Origin: Pseudomonas sp. Irchel s3f7 | Lineage (GTDB): Bacteria; Pseudomonadota; Gammaproteobacteria; Pseudomonadales; Pseudomonadaceae | Assembly (NCBI RefSeq): GCF_900187615.1 | Contig: NZ_FYDO01000021.1 | Span: 1 to 64,000, forward strand | Length of the DNA stretch: 64,000 bases | Reading direction: 5' to 3' | In this document: one piece after another, positions 43,125 through 51,378 of the stretch | How positions within the stretch are numbered: the stretch's first letter is position 1 | Layout of the letters: every line of letters begins with the position of its first letter | Notes under the pieces: generated by a model | The model's database searches: none | Told to the model about the DNA's origin: nothing | Seen by the model: only the letters and a program-made list of their open reading frames with translations | Translations under genes and position numbers: made by a program

Positions 43125-44633
43125 ATGCAAAACACCCAATATGATAACTCCCCCAGGCAGGGGGTTATCCAATTCGTGCTCAACGGTGAAGTGGAATCGC
43201 TTGAGCATGTCGACACCACTCGCAGCCTGCTCAATCACTTGCGTGAAGATCGCTGCCTCACCGGCACCAAAGAAGGTTGTGCCGAAGGAGACTGTGGCGC
43301 CTGCACGGTCGTAGTGGGTGAATTGTTGGACGGTGAACTGCAGATGCGCACAGTAAACGCCTGCATCCAGTTCATGCCCACACTGGACGGCAAGGCAGTG
43401 TTTACCGTTGAGCACCTGCGCCAGGATGCAGAGACGTTACACCCAGTGCAGCAAGCAATGGTCGATTGTCATGGATCGCAGTGTGGGTTTTGTACGCCCG
43501 GGTTCGTCATGTCCCTGTGGAGTCTTTATCTTGAACATGAGCAATGTGGCGAGCGTCCGGGGCGAGAGAGTATACGTTCGACGTTGACCGGTAACCTGTG
43601 CCGTTGCACCGGTTACCGACCGATCCTGGATGCCGGTGAGCAAATGTTCGACTTGGTGCCTGTAAAGTTCGAACGCGAGGCCTTGCAATCGAAGCTGGAG
43701 GCGCTGAAGCGCAACGAGACGCTCGTTTACGAACATCAGGGCCGACGTTTTTTTGCTCCGTGCAATTTGCAAGAATTGGTCAGGCTTCGTGCCGAATACC
43801 CCGGCGCGCTCCTGTTGGCGGGGTGTACCGATATTGGCTTGTGGACGACCAAGCAGTTTCGCGATATCGGTGACATCATTTTCATCGGCAAGGTGACAGA
43901 GCTGAAGCGAATCGAGCGCGACCAGCAGTTTTTACGCATTGGTTCCGGTGTATCGCTGACCGACAGCTTTGGCGCAATCGTCGCGCTCTATCCGCAACTC
44001 AAGGAGCTCTGGGAACGTTTCGCTTCCAAGCCTATCCGCAATGCTGGCACCTTGGGCGGCAACGTCGCCAATGGCTCGCCCATCGGCGATTCGATGCCGG
44101 CGCTGGTTGCGTTGGGAGCCAGAGTGGTTATGCATAGCACTGCCGGAAGTCGGACCATTGCACTTGAGGATTTGTACACTGGCTATATGCAGAAAGACAT
44201 GCACGCCGACGAACTTGTTGAAGCACTCTTGATTCCACTGCCCGAAGCGGGCTGGCAGATGCGTACTTACAAATTGTCCAAGCGTTTTGACTCGGACATT
44301 TCGGCTGTCTGTGCGGCATTTTCCGTTCGTCTCGACGCAGGGCATGTCGTTGATTGTCGTGTGGCATACGGCGGTATGGCAGCAACGGTCAAAAGAGCCA
44401 GCCATTGTGAGAAACATCTGATCGGTAAGCCCTGGACCGAGGATACGCTGGAACAAGCCCAAGTCACGCTTGATGAGGATTACCAGCCTCTCACTGATAT
44501 GCGTGCCAGCGCACAATACCGGCAGCAGTGCGCGAAGAACCTGCTCTATCGCTTCTATCTTGAAACCCGCCTGCATCAGCCATTGCCCACGGAAAGTATT
44601 CGGGTCTTTGATGTGCCCCAGGAGCAACCATGA
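43125..44633 (+). CDS. xdhA: Xanthine dehydrogenase small subunit (2Fe-2S/FAD)
   Basis: 502 residues from ATG 43125 (GAGGAAACC upstream). N-terminal plant-type 2Fe-2S domain (CLTGTKEGCAEGDCGACTV), second helical 2Fe-2S domain (CHGSQCGFCTPGFVMSL, TGNLCRCTGYRP), then the FAD-binding domain (LLAGCTDIGLWTTKQ, GGNVANGSPIGDSMPALVAL) and CO-dehydrogenase-flavoprotein C-terminal domain. It passes electrons from the Mo centre in XdhB to NAD+. Its stop overlaps the xdhB start by 4 nt. Confidence 0.93.
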   Translation: MQNTQYDNSPRQGVIQFVLNGEVESLEHVDTTRSLLNHLREDRCLTGTKEGCAEGDCGACTVVVGELLDGELQMRTVNACIQFMPTLDGKAVFTVEHLRQDAETLHPVQQAMVDCHGSQCGFCTPGFVMSLWSLYLEHEQCGERPGRESIRSTLTGNLCRCTGYRPILDAGEQMFDLVPVKFEREALQSKLEALKRNETLVYEHQGRRFFAPCNLQELVRLRAEYPGALLLAGCTDIGLWTTKQFRDIGDIIFIGKVTELKRIERDQQFLRIGSGVSLTDSFGAIVALYPQLKELWERFASKPIRNAGTLGGNVANGSPIGDSMPALVALGARVVMHSTAGSRTIALEDLYTGYMQKDMHADELVEALLIPLPEAGWQMRTYKLSKRFDSDISAVCAAFSVRLDAGHVVDCRVAYGGMAATVKRASHCEKHLIGKPWTEDTLEQAQVTLDEDYQPLTDMRASAQYRQQCAKNLLYRFYLETRLHQPLPTESIRVFDVPQEQP

Positions 44634-46954
44634 ACAAGCCTGCCAGCCTACCTAATGAACAATTGAAACAAGGCGCCGCCGGACGCTCCTTTACTCATGA
44701 GTCAGCTCATCTGCATGTCACCGGCGAAGCGACTTACATCGACGACATCCCAGAGTTGCAGGGCACACTGTATGCAGCACTGGGCTTGAGCCAGCAGGCC
44801 CATGCACGAATTTTGTCGATGGATTTGAGTGATGTGCTTGCAGCGCCGGGTGTGATCGCCGTCTTGACTGCAGATGATATCCCGGGAGCCAACGACTGCG
44901 GCCCCATCGTCCACGACGATCCAATACTTGCCGATGGTCTGGTGCAGTACATCGGCCAGCCAATCTTTACCGTCATCGCCGATACCTATCACGCCGCACG
45001 CCGTGCGGCTCGACTGGGCAAGATAGAGTACGAGGCGTTACCCGCAATACTGACCCCTGAGGAAGCGAAGCAACAGGGCGCCTTCCTGTTCCCGCCGCTG
45101 CACCTGCGCCGTGGCGAAGCCGAACAAGCGATAGGAGGTGCAAGGCACACACTCAAGGGCGAATTCTCCATCGGTGGCCAAGAGCAGTTTTACCTGGAGG
45201 GGCAAATATCCTATGCCATGCCCAAAGAAGACAACGGCATGCATGTGCTGTGCTCCACTCAGCACCCGACGGAGATGCAAAACCTGATTTCCCACTGCCT
45301 GAATCTGCCAAAACATCAGGTTAAAGTGGAGATTCGTCGCATGGGCGGGGCATTCGGCGGCAAGGAGTCGCAATCCGGTCTTTTTGCCTGCGTGGCTGCT
45401 TTGGCCGCCGCGCGGCTGAAGCGCCCGGTCAAGGTGCGCTTGGACCGTGACGACGACATGTTGATCACCGGTAAGCGTCACTGTTTCAACTACGAATACG
45501 AGGCAGGTTTCGAGTCCGACGGTTTGATTCGAGGTGTGACTGTAGAGATGTGCTCGCGGGGAGGTTTTTCGACTGACTTGTCCGGCCCAGTGGCGACCCG
45601 CGCCTTGTGCCACTTTGACAATGCCTACTTCCTCAGTGACGTGGACATTCGATCCATGGCAGGCAAAACCAACACTCAGTCCAACACCGCCTTTCGGGGG
45701 TTTGGCGGTCCGCAGGGTGCAATTGCCATCGAGTACATCATCGATGACATCGCTCGTGAACTGGGTTTAGACCCGCTGGACGTTCGCAAGCGCAACTTCT
45801 ATGGCAAGCTCGAGCGCAACGTTACCCCCTACGGCATGACGGTGGAAGACAACGTCATCCACGAGTTGGTGGCTGAGTTGGAGCAAACAAGTGACTACCG
45901 GGCTCGGCGCGAGGCTGTCCTGGCCTTCAATCGAGACAATGAAGTTCTCAAAAAAGGCCTTGCCCTGACGCCGCTCAAATTCGGCATCTCTTTCAACGTC
46001 GTCCACTTCAATCAGGCCGGAGCTCTGGTTCATATCTACACGGACGGCTCGGTGCTTGTGAATCATGGCGGCACAGAGATGGGGCAAGGCCTCAATACCA
46101 AGATCGCCCAGATTGTCGCCAATGAGTTGGGTATCGATCTGAGTTGGGTGCGCTCCACCGCAACGGACACCAGCAAGGTGCCCAACACCTCAGCCACTGC
46201 AGCCTCAAGCGGCACTGACCTGAATGGCAAGGCCGCCCAGGATGCTGCGCGCCAAATCAAAGTCCGCTTGTCACAGATGTTGGTGGATCGATTCGGCGGC
46301 ACGCTCGATGACGTGGGCTATTCCAACAATCAGGCGAGCTTGAATGAGCATCGGCTCAGTTGGCCTGACCTGGTGAGAACGGCGTATGAGAGTCGCGTAC
46401 AGCTCTGGTCCGATGGTTTCTACGCCACCCCTAAATTGAACTGGGACCGAGAGACACTAAAAGGCAGACCGTTCTTCTACTTCAGCTATGGCGCTGCCGT
46501 CTCCGAGGTGCAAATCGACAGCCTGACCGGTGAGTGGAAGTTACTGCGCGTAGACCTGCTGCATGACGCTGGCAAATCCATCAATCCGGCGCTCGATATT
46601 GGCCAGGTGGAAGGTGCCTTCATCCAGGCCATGGGCTGGCTCACGATGGAGGAACTGTGGTGGAACAAAGCCGGGAAACTAATGACCCATGCGCCTTCGA
46701 CCTACAAGATCCCGGCGGTCAATGATTGCCCTGATGACTTTCGCGTCAACCTATTCAACAACTGCAACGCCGAGGACACCATTTTCCGCTCGAAGGCTGT
46801 AGGCGAGCCGCCTATGCTACTGGCTTTCTCGGTGTTCTTTGCGCTTCGCGACGCGATTGCCAGTGTGGCGCAGTACAAACTGAACCCGCCATTGAACGGC
46901 CCTGCGACCAGCGAGCGAATCCTGCAGGCGATCACCGCAATTCGAGGCAAATAG
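44630..46954 (+). CDS. xdhB: Xanthine dehydrogenase large (molybdopterin) subunit
   Basis: 774 residues. Molybdopterin-binding motifs: RRMGGAFGGKESQ, AFRGFGGPQGA (substrate/Arg loop), HGGTEMGQGLNTKIAQIVA, ASSGTDLNGKAAQDA, and the C-terminal GEPPMLLAFSVFFALRDAI with the catalytic Glu. It oxidises hypoxanthine and xanthine to urate. In most Pseudomonas an xdhC gene for cofactor insertion follows; here the sequence after the stop is a phage dam fragment instead, so maturation would rely on an XdhC elsewhere. Confidence 0.93.
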   Translation: MNKPASLPNEQLKQGAAGRSFTHESAHLHVTGEATYIDDIPELQGTLYAALGLSQQAHARILSMDLSDVLAAPGVIAVLTADDIPGANDCGPIVHDDPILADGLVQYIGQPIFTVIADTYHAARRAARLGKIEYEALPAILTPEEAKQQGAFLFPPLHLRRGEAEQAIGGARHTLKGEFSIGGQEQFYLEGQISYAMPKEDNGMHVLCSTQHPTEMQNLISHCLNLPKHQVKVEIRRMGGAFGGKESQSGLFACVAALAAARLKRPVKVRLDRDDDMLITGKRHCFNYEYEAGFESDGLIRGVTVEMCSRGGFSTDLSGPVATRALCHFDNAYFLSDVDIRSMAGKTNTQSNTAFRGFGGPQGAIAIEYIIDDIARELGLDPLDVRKRNFYGKLERNVTPYGMTVEDNVIHELVAELEQTSDYRARREAVLAFNRDNEVLKKGLALTPLKFGISFNVVHFNQAGALVHIYTDGSVLVNHGGTEMGQGLNTKIAQIVANELGIDLSWVRSTATDTSKVPNTSATAASSGTDLNGKAAQDAARQIKVRLSQMLVDRFGGTLDDVGYSNNQASLNEHRLSWPDLVRTAYESRVQLWSDGFYATPKLNWDRETLKGRPFFYFSYGAAVSEVQIDSLTGEWKLLRVDLLHDAGKSINPALDIGQVEGAFIQAMGWLTMEELWWNKAGKLMTHAPSTYKIPAVNDCPDDFRVNLFNNCNAEDTIFRSKAVGEPPMLLAFSVFFALRDAIASVAQYKLNPPLNGPATSERILQAITAIRGK

Positions 46955-46998
46955 CTGTAACGACCTGCAATCGAAAACCCGTCGATCTGCAATCCAAC

Positions 46999-47084
46999 GC
47001 GGCCGAGAGGTTTTCCTCAATCCGCAGCAGGTTGATCGACGGGGTGGTGGTCGCGGTACCGAAGGTCTGCCCGGCAAGACCTTA
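46999..47084 (-). pseudogene. Fragment of a phage DNA adenine methylase gene
   Basis: About 86 bp closely repeats the dam gene at 49440-49523: GCGGCCGAGAGGTTTT, CGCAGCAGGTTGAT, CGGTACCGAAGGTCTGCCCGG are shared. Roughly 66 of the first 76 aligned bases are identical by hand count. It corresponds to the stretch coding for the GTATTGPAINLLRIEENLSA region. No longer open over a useful length. It marks a deletion or a previous phage insertion immediately downstream of xdhB. Confidence 0.75.
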
Positions 47085-47303
47085 CTGTATGACGTCAACA
47101 CGGGGATGCACGGGGGATCAGCCTTTGAAATCAAGGGCTGAATCCCAGCGATTCCCCGCCCTGCCCCATACCCCCCCCGAAAAATTGGCCCAGCCATCTA
47201 CGGCGTTCTGTCGACCGAACACGATCCCTATCGGCAACTCAACCACACCAAGACACCACTCAATTGGCAGCAGGATCACCCAAAAAAGGTCATCAATCCC
47301 AAC

Positions 47304-47369
47304 GCTTGATTTCAAGCATTCAAGTATTCTAGTTGAATGCTTGACGGAGCCGGACCCGTCAGGCTTAAT
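47304..47369 (+). promoter_or_regulatory. Palindromic operator overlapping the promoter of the XRE-ImmA pair
   Basis: A perfect 12-bp inverted repeat TCAAGCATTCAA (47312-47323) / TTGAATGCTTGA (47333-47344) with a 9-nt spacer. A third half-site GCTTGA at 47304-47309 pairs with the left arm. The right arm runs into a -35 TTGACG (47341-47346), with -10 CTTAAT (47364-47369) 17 bp further on. The layout is that of an autorepressed promoter for the XRE gene starting at 47403. Confidence 0.65.
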
Positions 47370-47402
47370 GGGGTCAAGTTTCAACAGGATAGGGAGAGGG
47401 CA

Positions 47403-47789
47403 ATGTCACTTTCAAAATTCGGAGTCGCAGTGAGGGAGTTCCGGCGCTCTCTGCAGCTTACGCTCAGCTCAATGGCGGCAGCTTTAGATACATCGCCGGC
47501 TTTTCTGAGCGCTATGGAGACGGGCCGAAGCAAAATACCGATGGAGTGGGTCGACAAAATCTCAAGCTACTTCGAAGCGGCCGGACTTCACGTCAACCGT
47601 TCCAAGCTCAAAGCTAGTGCATGCGAGGACAACGAAAGCGTGTCTCTAGTAGGTCTTCCCGCACACCACAGAATGTTGATTGCAGGATTTGCTAATTCCG
47701 ATTTAAACCAAGAACAGCTTGCGAAGCTGGGGCGCTTGCTAAGCGAAATCCACGGGGATGCAGATAATGACGAGCGGAAACCTAGCTGA
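47403..47789 (+). CDS. XRE-family transcriptional regulator (putative repressor)
   Basis: 128 residues from ATG 47403 with GGGAGAGGG upstream. Helix-turn-helix at ~6-60 (VREFRRSLQLTLSSMAAALD, TSPAFLSAMETGRSKIPMEW), then a helical C-terminal part (HRMLIAGFANSDLNQEQLAK) and an acidic tail. Overlaps the ImmA-like gene by 23 nt. Probably represses the promoter that carries the palindrome just upstream, with ImmA as the antirepressor protease, as in ICEBs1 ImmR/ImmA. It could equally be an antitoxin-like regulator. Confidence 0.8.
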   Translation: MSLSKFGVAVREFRRSLQLTLSSMAAALDTSPAFLSAMETGRSKIPMEWVDKISSYFEAAGLHVNRSKLKASACEDNESVSLVGLPAHHRMLIAGFANSDLNQEQLAKLGRLLSEIHGDADNDERKPS

Positions 47790-48255
47790 ATTTACACTGC
47801 GCGGGCACCGAGTGCCCGCAATTGACCGAACTGAAATAGACTACATTTCCGGTCGAATCTGCAAAATTTTGAAAGCTACGAAACACTCATTTTCCCCCTC
47901 AAAAATAGGCATGTTCTTAAACAGCCTAGAGGAAAACGGTATCAATATTGACATCGTTGATGACGAAGAGTGGATTGACGTAGCGAGAGCAACGGTCGAC
48001 CCGTCTACAGGTTTTATATATATGCCTTACAGCCTATATAAAAATTTGAACAGGTCAGAACCTGAAGCGCTGAGAATATTTTTGCATGAACTGGGCCATA
48101 TTTTTCTGTGTCACAGGCCGCTATTGCACTTCTCAGACAAAATCGCTTTACAGATAGAAGACTCAGAGTGGCAGGCAGATACCTTCGCTGACTGTGTAAT
48201 CGATCGGCTGAAGTTACCTAGGCAGGGCAGACAGCTTGAATTTAAAAACTTCTAA
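47767..48255 (+). CDS. ImmA/IrrE-family metallo-endopeptidase
   Basis: 162 residues from ATG 47767 (an ATG 9 nt upstream is possible but badly spaced from GGGG). Zinc protease motif HELGH at 107-111 with the third ligand candidate Glu in DSEWQADTFADCV (~132-140), the standard ImmA/IrrE arrangement. The N-terminal ~65 residues are helical. Likely cleaves the adjacent XRE regulator to relieve repression. Lower GC than the phage structural genes. Confidence 0.85.
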   Translation: MTSGNLAEFTLRGHRVPAIDRTEIDYISGRICKILKATKHSFSPSKIGMFLNSLEENGINIDIVDDEEWIDVARATVDPSTGFIYMPYSLYKNLNRSEPEALRIFLHELGHIFLCHRPLLHFSDKIALQIEDSEWQADTFADCVIDRLKLPRQGRQLEFKNF

Positions 48256-48280
48256 CTAATCACGCCGCAAACGTGATTAG
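48256..48280 (+). terminator. Hairpin immediately after the ImmA stop
   Basis: CTAATCACG / CGTGATTAG, 9-bp perfect stem with a 7-nt loop, directly abutting the stop codon. No T-run follows, so factor-independent termination is doubtful; it may be an mRNA-end stabilising hairpin. The following ~160 bp show nothing else. Confidence 0.45.
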
Positions 48281-48449
48281 CCAGAAGCTGGTGGTAGACC
48301 GCAAATCTACCAGGGAAGTTCTCCACTCGCTTTCCGCAACCGCAGACAGCTAGCAGATTCGTGCCTTCAACAGCTGCGTATCCTAGCTTCGTTCTTCGGA
48401 TCTGTCCACAGAAGGTGAGTAGTGGCCACCCCATAAAGAGGTGAGTCTC

Positions 48450-48563
48450 ATGACTTATACCGACGAACGGGGCACGTTCATCCTGCGTTGGAGTCGCCGC
48501 CTAAAAAACGGTCTTATCCAGCGCGCGGTAGGCAAGCCCTTCAAAATCTACATCAAAGACTGA
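48450..48563 (+). CDS. 37-residue basic small protein
   Basis: MTYTDERGTFILRWSRRL...IKD, 37 residues, pI strongly basic, beta-rich pattern. ATG 48450 has AGAGGTGAG at ideal distance and the stop is followed 10 bp later by a good terminator, so it looks like an independent transcription unit. No family recognised. Too short for usual gene finders. Confidence 0.55.
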   Translation: MTYTDERGTFILRWSRRLKNGLIQRAVGKPFKIYIKD

Positions 48564-48573
48564 TGTAGGCTTT

Positions 48574-48606
48574 AGCCCTGACCAGCGATGGTTGGGGCTT
48601 TTCATT
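48574..48606 (+). terminator. Intrinsic terminator
   Basis: AGCCCTGACCA GCGA TGGTTGGGGCT stem-loop (one or two mispairs) followed by TTTTCATTTT. It closes the 37-residue gene. Confidence 0.75.
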
Positions 48607-48678
48607 TTGCATCAGTAGAAACTCAAAATAGCTTGATCCAGTTTAGACAGCTTATTGTCATTCCAAGGAGGTTCAGAG

Positions 48679-48912
48679 ATGCAGATCGATCCAGAGCTAT
48701 ACAGGCAGATTAGGGAGACCATTGATAACTTCCCTCCATACCCAGACTTAGACGCCCTCGTTGCTAACGGTGACCTTCTAAAAACTCGAGGCGGGTACAA
48801 CGTATTAACCGAGGTGGGAATGGCAGCAATCAGCAAATACGTTATCGGTGCAACGATCAGCAGCAAAGGCAAGCCTGCCGTTTTCAAGCTCTCTCGCCGT
48901 AGGAAAAAGTAG
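48679..48912 (+). CDS. Small phage/island protein, unknown function
   Basis: 77 residues from ATG 48679 with AAGGAGGTT upstream, a near-perfect ribosome site. Sequence MQIDPELYRQIRETIDNFPP, then a winged-helix-like pattern (LKTRGGYNVLTEVGMAAISK) and a basic tail (KLSRRRKK). Could be a small DNA-binding protein; no family recognised. The remaining 160 bp to the methylase stop show no gene. Confidence 0.6.
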   Translation: MQIDPELYRQIRETIDNFPPYPDLDALVANGDLLKTRGGYNVLTEVGMAAISKYVIGATISSKGKPAVFKLSRRRKK

Positions 48913-49078
48913 ATCAGCGCGCTATCACCCGCACATAAGCCCGACATACCGCCAGTGCGATCAATCCTTCGTCACCGGTGCTGGTGATGGCGACAATTCG
49001 TTGAGCATGCGCTGGGTCAATTTGGGAACCTATGGTTCTGTGCCACCAAGGTTGAACCCACAATCAAATGCCTCTCCT

Positions 49079-49873
49079 TCAAAAGAGGCCACCCAATGCC
49101 GCCGGCTCCCAGTTCATGATTATCAGCTCGCCACTCACCTCGGCCTTGCCCTGCCGCTGGTTAGTCGTGGTGTAGCGGATATCCAGCCTCTCAAAGTGAA
49201 AGCCCTCAAATACCCGGCGGATGTCCGGGTGGTCATTGATGCTGACCATCACCCTGCCCTTGCAGCGGCGCATGAAGTCGGCCATTCGCTCGTAGTTTTC
49301 AAACGGAAAATCCACCCCATACCCGGCGGTCTGCCAGTACGGCGGGTCCATGTAGTGGAAGGTGTGGGCACGGTCATAGCGTTCGGCACAGTCGAGCCAG
49401 GGTAAATTTTCCACGTAGGTGCCCGACAGGCGTTGCCAGGCGGCCGAGAGGTTTTCTTCGATGCGCAGCAGGTTGATGGCCGGACCTGTGGTGGCGGTAC
49501 CGAAGGTCTGCCCGGTGACCTTGCCGGCAAAGGCATGGTGCTGCAGGTAGAAAAAGCGGGCGGCGCGCTGGATGTCGGTGAGGGTTTCCGGGCGGGTCAT
49601 CTTCTGCCACTCGAACACCTGGCGCGAGCTGAGCGCCCACTTGAACTGGCGCACAAACTCTTCCAGGTGGTTCTGCACCACGCGGTACAGCGTCACCAGG
49701 TCGCCGTTGATGTCATTGAGCACTTCCACCGGCGCAGCCTGGGGCCGCATGAAGTACAGCGCGGCGCCGCCGGCAAAGACTTCGACGTAGCATTCGTGCG
49801 GAGGGAACAGCGGAATAAGGCGATCGGCCAGGCGGCGTTTGCCGCCCATCCAAGGGATGATAGGGGTAGACAT
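49079..49873 (-). CDS. Phage DNA adenine methylase (D12 class)
   Basis: 264 residues from ATG 49873. SAM-binding FxGxG-type segment CYVEVFAGGAALYF (~30-43), N-terminal IIPWMGGKRRLADRL typical of Dam/D12 class N6-adenine methylases, and catalytic DPPYW (~175-179). A LexA box lies 18 bp upstream, so the gene should rise under DNA damage. Possible roles are protection from host restriction or control of late genes. A solitary methylase without a partner nuclease. An 86-bp degenerate copy of its middle lies at 46999. Confidence 0.88.
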   Translation of the reverse strand: MSTPIIPWMGGKRRLADRLIPLFPPHECYVEVFAGGAALYFMRPQAAPVEVLNDINGDLVTLYRVVQNHLEEFVRQFKWALSSRQVFEWQKMTRPETLTDIQRAARFFYLQHHAFAGKVTGQTFGTATTGPAINLLRIEENLSAAWQRLSGTYVENLPWLDCAERYDRAHTFHYMDPPYWQTAGYGVDFPFENYERMADFMRRCKGRVMVSINDHPDIRRVFEGFHFERLDIRYTTTNQRQGKAEVSGELIIMNWEPAALGGLF

Positions 49874-49890
49874 AGTTAGCAAGACCTTTA

Positions 49891-49906
49891 CTGTATAAAT
49901 AAACAG
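49891..49906 (-). promoter_or_regulatory. LexA-type SOS box upstream of dam
   Basis: CTGTATAAATAAACAG: the CTGT-N8-ACAG core with an AT-rich centre, as in gamma-proteobacterial LexA sites. It lies 17 bp from the methylase start codon on the minus strand. Region 49907-50075 has no gene; a CCCGGGC/GCCCGGG hairpin (50049-50073) adjoins the gpD stop. Confidence 0.7.
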
Positions 49907-50075
49907 GTGCTAGGCTCGCTCCGCTTTGTGCACAGAGCAGGAGCCTTGGCGGGACTTGCAGGGACAATCTGCGGGGACGGTGGCCAGGCGGGATGTTGAC
50001 GCATCCAGACTGGCCGCTCCTTTTACTTTGAGATTAAAGTTTCTTTGCCCGGGCACGACTCTCGCGCCCGGGTAA

Positions 50076-51110
50076 TCAATCGGTCAGTTCGAGCACGACT
50101 TTCTCAGGCTTCCCTGACGCCTTGGCCTTGCCCTCCTTACCGCCGTTGCACTCCACCGACACCGTCCACCCGGACGGGGTGTAGGTGTGATCCACCGATT
50201 CCACCAGGTACTCGCCATCGAGCCCACGCTTGAAGCCCTGCGCCTCGATCATGCTTTCGGCAAACAGGTCAGTTCGTCCGGGCAGATCAAGGCGCACCGA
50301 AGCAGTCGAACGATTGAACGCCGCCAGGCGGGCCTTCGCCGCTTCGTCGGCCGCGCTTTTGTCCGGGTAGAGATGGCGATCGGTGTGCACCGGCGGCAGG
50401 CCCTCGGGCACGTTGGGATTGTCCAGGTGCGAGACCAACAATTCGCCGCTGTCCGAGTCCTGGTACTGGGTGCTGACCCCTTGATGCGCACTGCGGTCGC
50501 TCAAGCGAAACTGCCAACGGGTCACGTCATTGCGTTGCAAGGTGATTACACCCAAGGCCTTGCCACTGGCGCTTTGCCTGCCCTGTCGCGGCAGCACCAA
50601 CAGCTTGCCGTCGGCCACCTTGGCCGTGCAGTCATGCTTCTTGGCCACGCGGGTGATGAAGTTGAAGTCCGACTCATTGAGCTGATCCATGCGCGGCACG
50701 CGGGTGTCGACCGGACACGATGGCTGCCAGCCATTGCGCGCCGCCACGTCACCGACGATTTGCGCCAGGCTGACGTCCTCCCAACTGCCGCTGCGGGTGG
50801 TTTTGCCGCTGCCGCGCATGTCGCTGGCCTTGCCGCTGATCACCAGGGTGTCCGGTGGACCGGAGACCGCGACCTCGTCCACGGTGTAACGGCCCATGCG
50901 CGTCAGGTCGGCGCCGGCATACCCCAGATAGACCTCGATGCTTGCGCCACGGACCGGCAGCGACACCGCCCCATCACGGTCATCAATGCGCAGTTCGAAC
51001 GTATCCGATTCCATGCCCGGCCGGTCGGCCAGTTGCAGCGAGACCAGCCGATCATTGATCAAGGCGGTGATGTCGGCGCCGTCGGCGGCGATACGAAAAA
51101 GCGGTTGCAT
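50076..51110 (-). CDS. P2 gpD-like tail hub / late control protein
   Basis: 344 residues. N-terminal LFRIAADGADITALINDRLV and the D-family segments FELRIDDRDGAVSLPVRGAS, DEVAVSGPPDTLVISGKASD, LNESDFNFITRVAKKHDCTA and GEYLVESVDHTYTPSGWTVS identify the phage late control gene D protein. It is the baseplate hub (gp27-like) carrying the spike gpV. Last gene of the tail module, after a terminator-like hairpin. Confidence 0.88.
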   Translation of the reverse strand: MQPLFRIAADGADITALINDRLVSLQLADRPGMESDTFELRIDDRDGAVSLPVRGASIEVYLGYAGADLTRMGRYTVDEVAVSGPPDTLVISGKASDMRGSGKTTRSGSWEDVSLAQIVGDVAARNGWQPSCPVDTRVPRMDQLNESDFNFITRVAKKHDCTAKVADGKLLVLPRQGRQSASGKALGVITLQRNDVTRWQFRLSDRSAHQGVSTQYQDSDSGELLVSHLDNPNVPEGLPPVHTDRHLYPDKSAADEAAKARLAAFNRSTASVRLDLPGRTDLFAESMIEAQGFKRGLDGEYLVESVDHTYTPSGWTVSVECNGGKEGKAKASGKPEKVVLELTD

Positions 51111-51127
51111 AGTGGTATCCCAGACAA

Positions 51128-51150
51128 GAAAAAGCCCGCACTGGGCGGGC
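51128..51150 (-). terminator. Intra-module terminator between X and D genes
   Basis: Stem GCCCGC/GCGGGC (51134-51139 with 51145-51150), A-run 51129-51133 on the plus strand, i.e. a U-run on the minus-strand transcript. The flanking CCAGACAAGAAAAAGCCCGC recurs in altered form at 57086 and 61669. Confidence 0.7.
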
Positions 51151-51162
51151 CGGGTAACGGGG

Positions 51163-51378
51163 TCAGTCCCACAGTGAAATCACACTGTCGGTTTCGATCA
51201 CCAGCTCCGGCAGCGTGATCAGCAGGCCGGCCCGGAACGGTTGCGGCTCATCGGCCAAGCCCTGATTGGCGGCCAATACCGCCTCGACGCTGCGGTTCAA
51301 GTGGCCGTAATAGTGGTGGCAGAGGGTGTCGAGCAGATCCCCGTCAGCTGTTCTGCAAGTCATCGCCATAACGGACAA
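51163..51378 (-). CDS. Phage tail protein X (LysM-like)
   Basis: 71 residues (ATG 51378; a second ATG at 51369 gives 68). RTADGDLLDTLCHHYYGHLN, VEAVLAANQGLA and GLLITLP match P2 gpX, a small LysM-like protein placed at the tail end. The start lies inside the end of the U gene, indicating translational coupling. Confidence 0.85.
   Translation of the reverse strand: MSVMAMTCRTADGDLLDTLCHHYYGHLNRSVEAVLAANQGLADEPQPFRAGLLITLPELVIETDSVISLWD

Noticed and set aside
46817..47197. Minus-strand ORF downstream of xdhB as a gene
   Set aside because: It overlaps the xdhB end and only contains a shifted-frame translation of the dam fragment.
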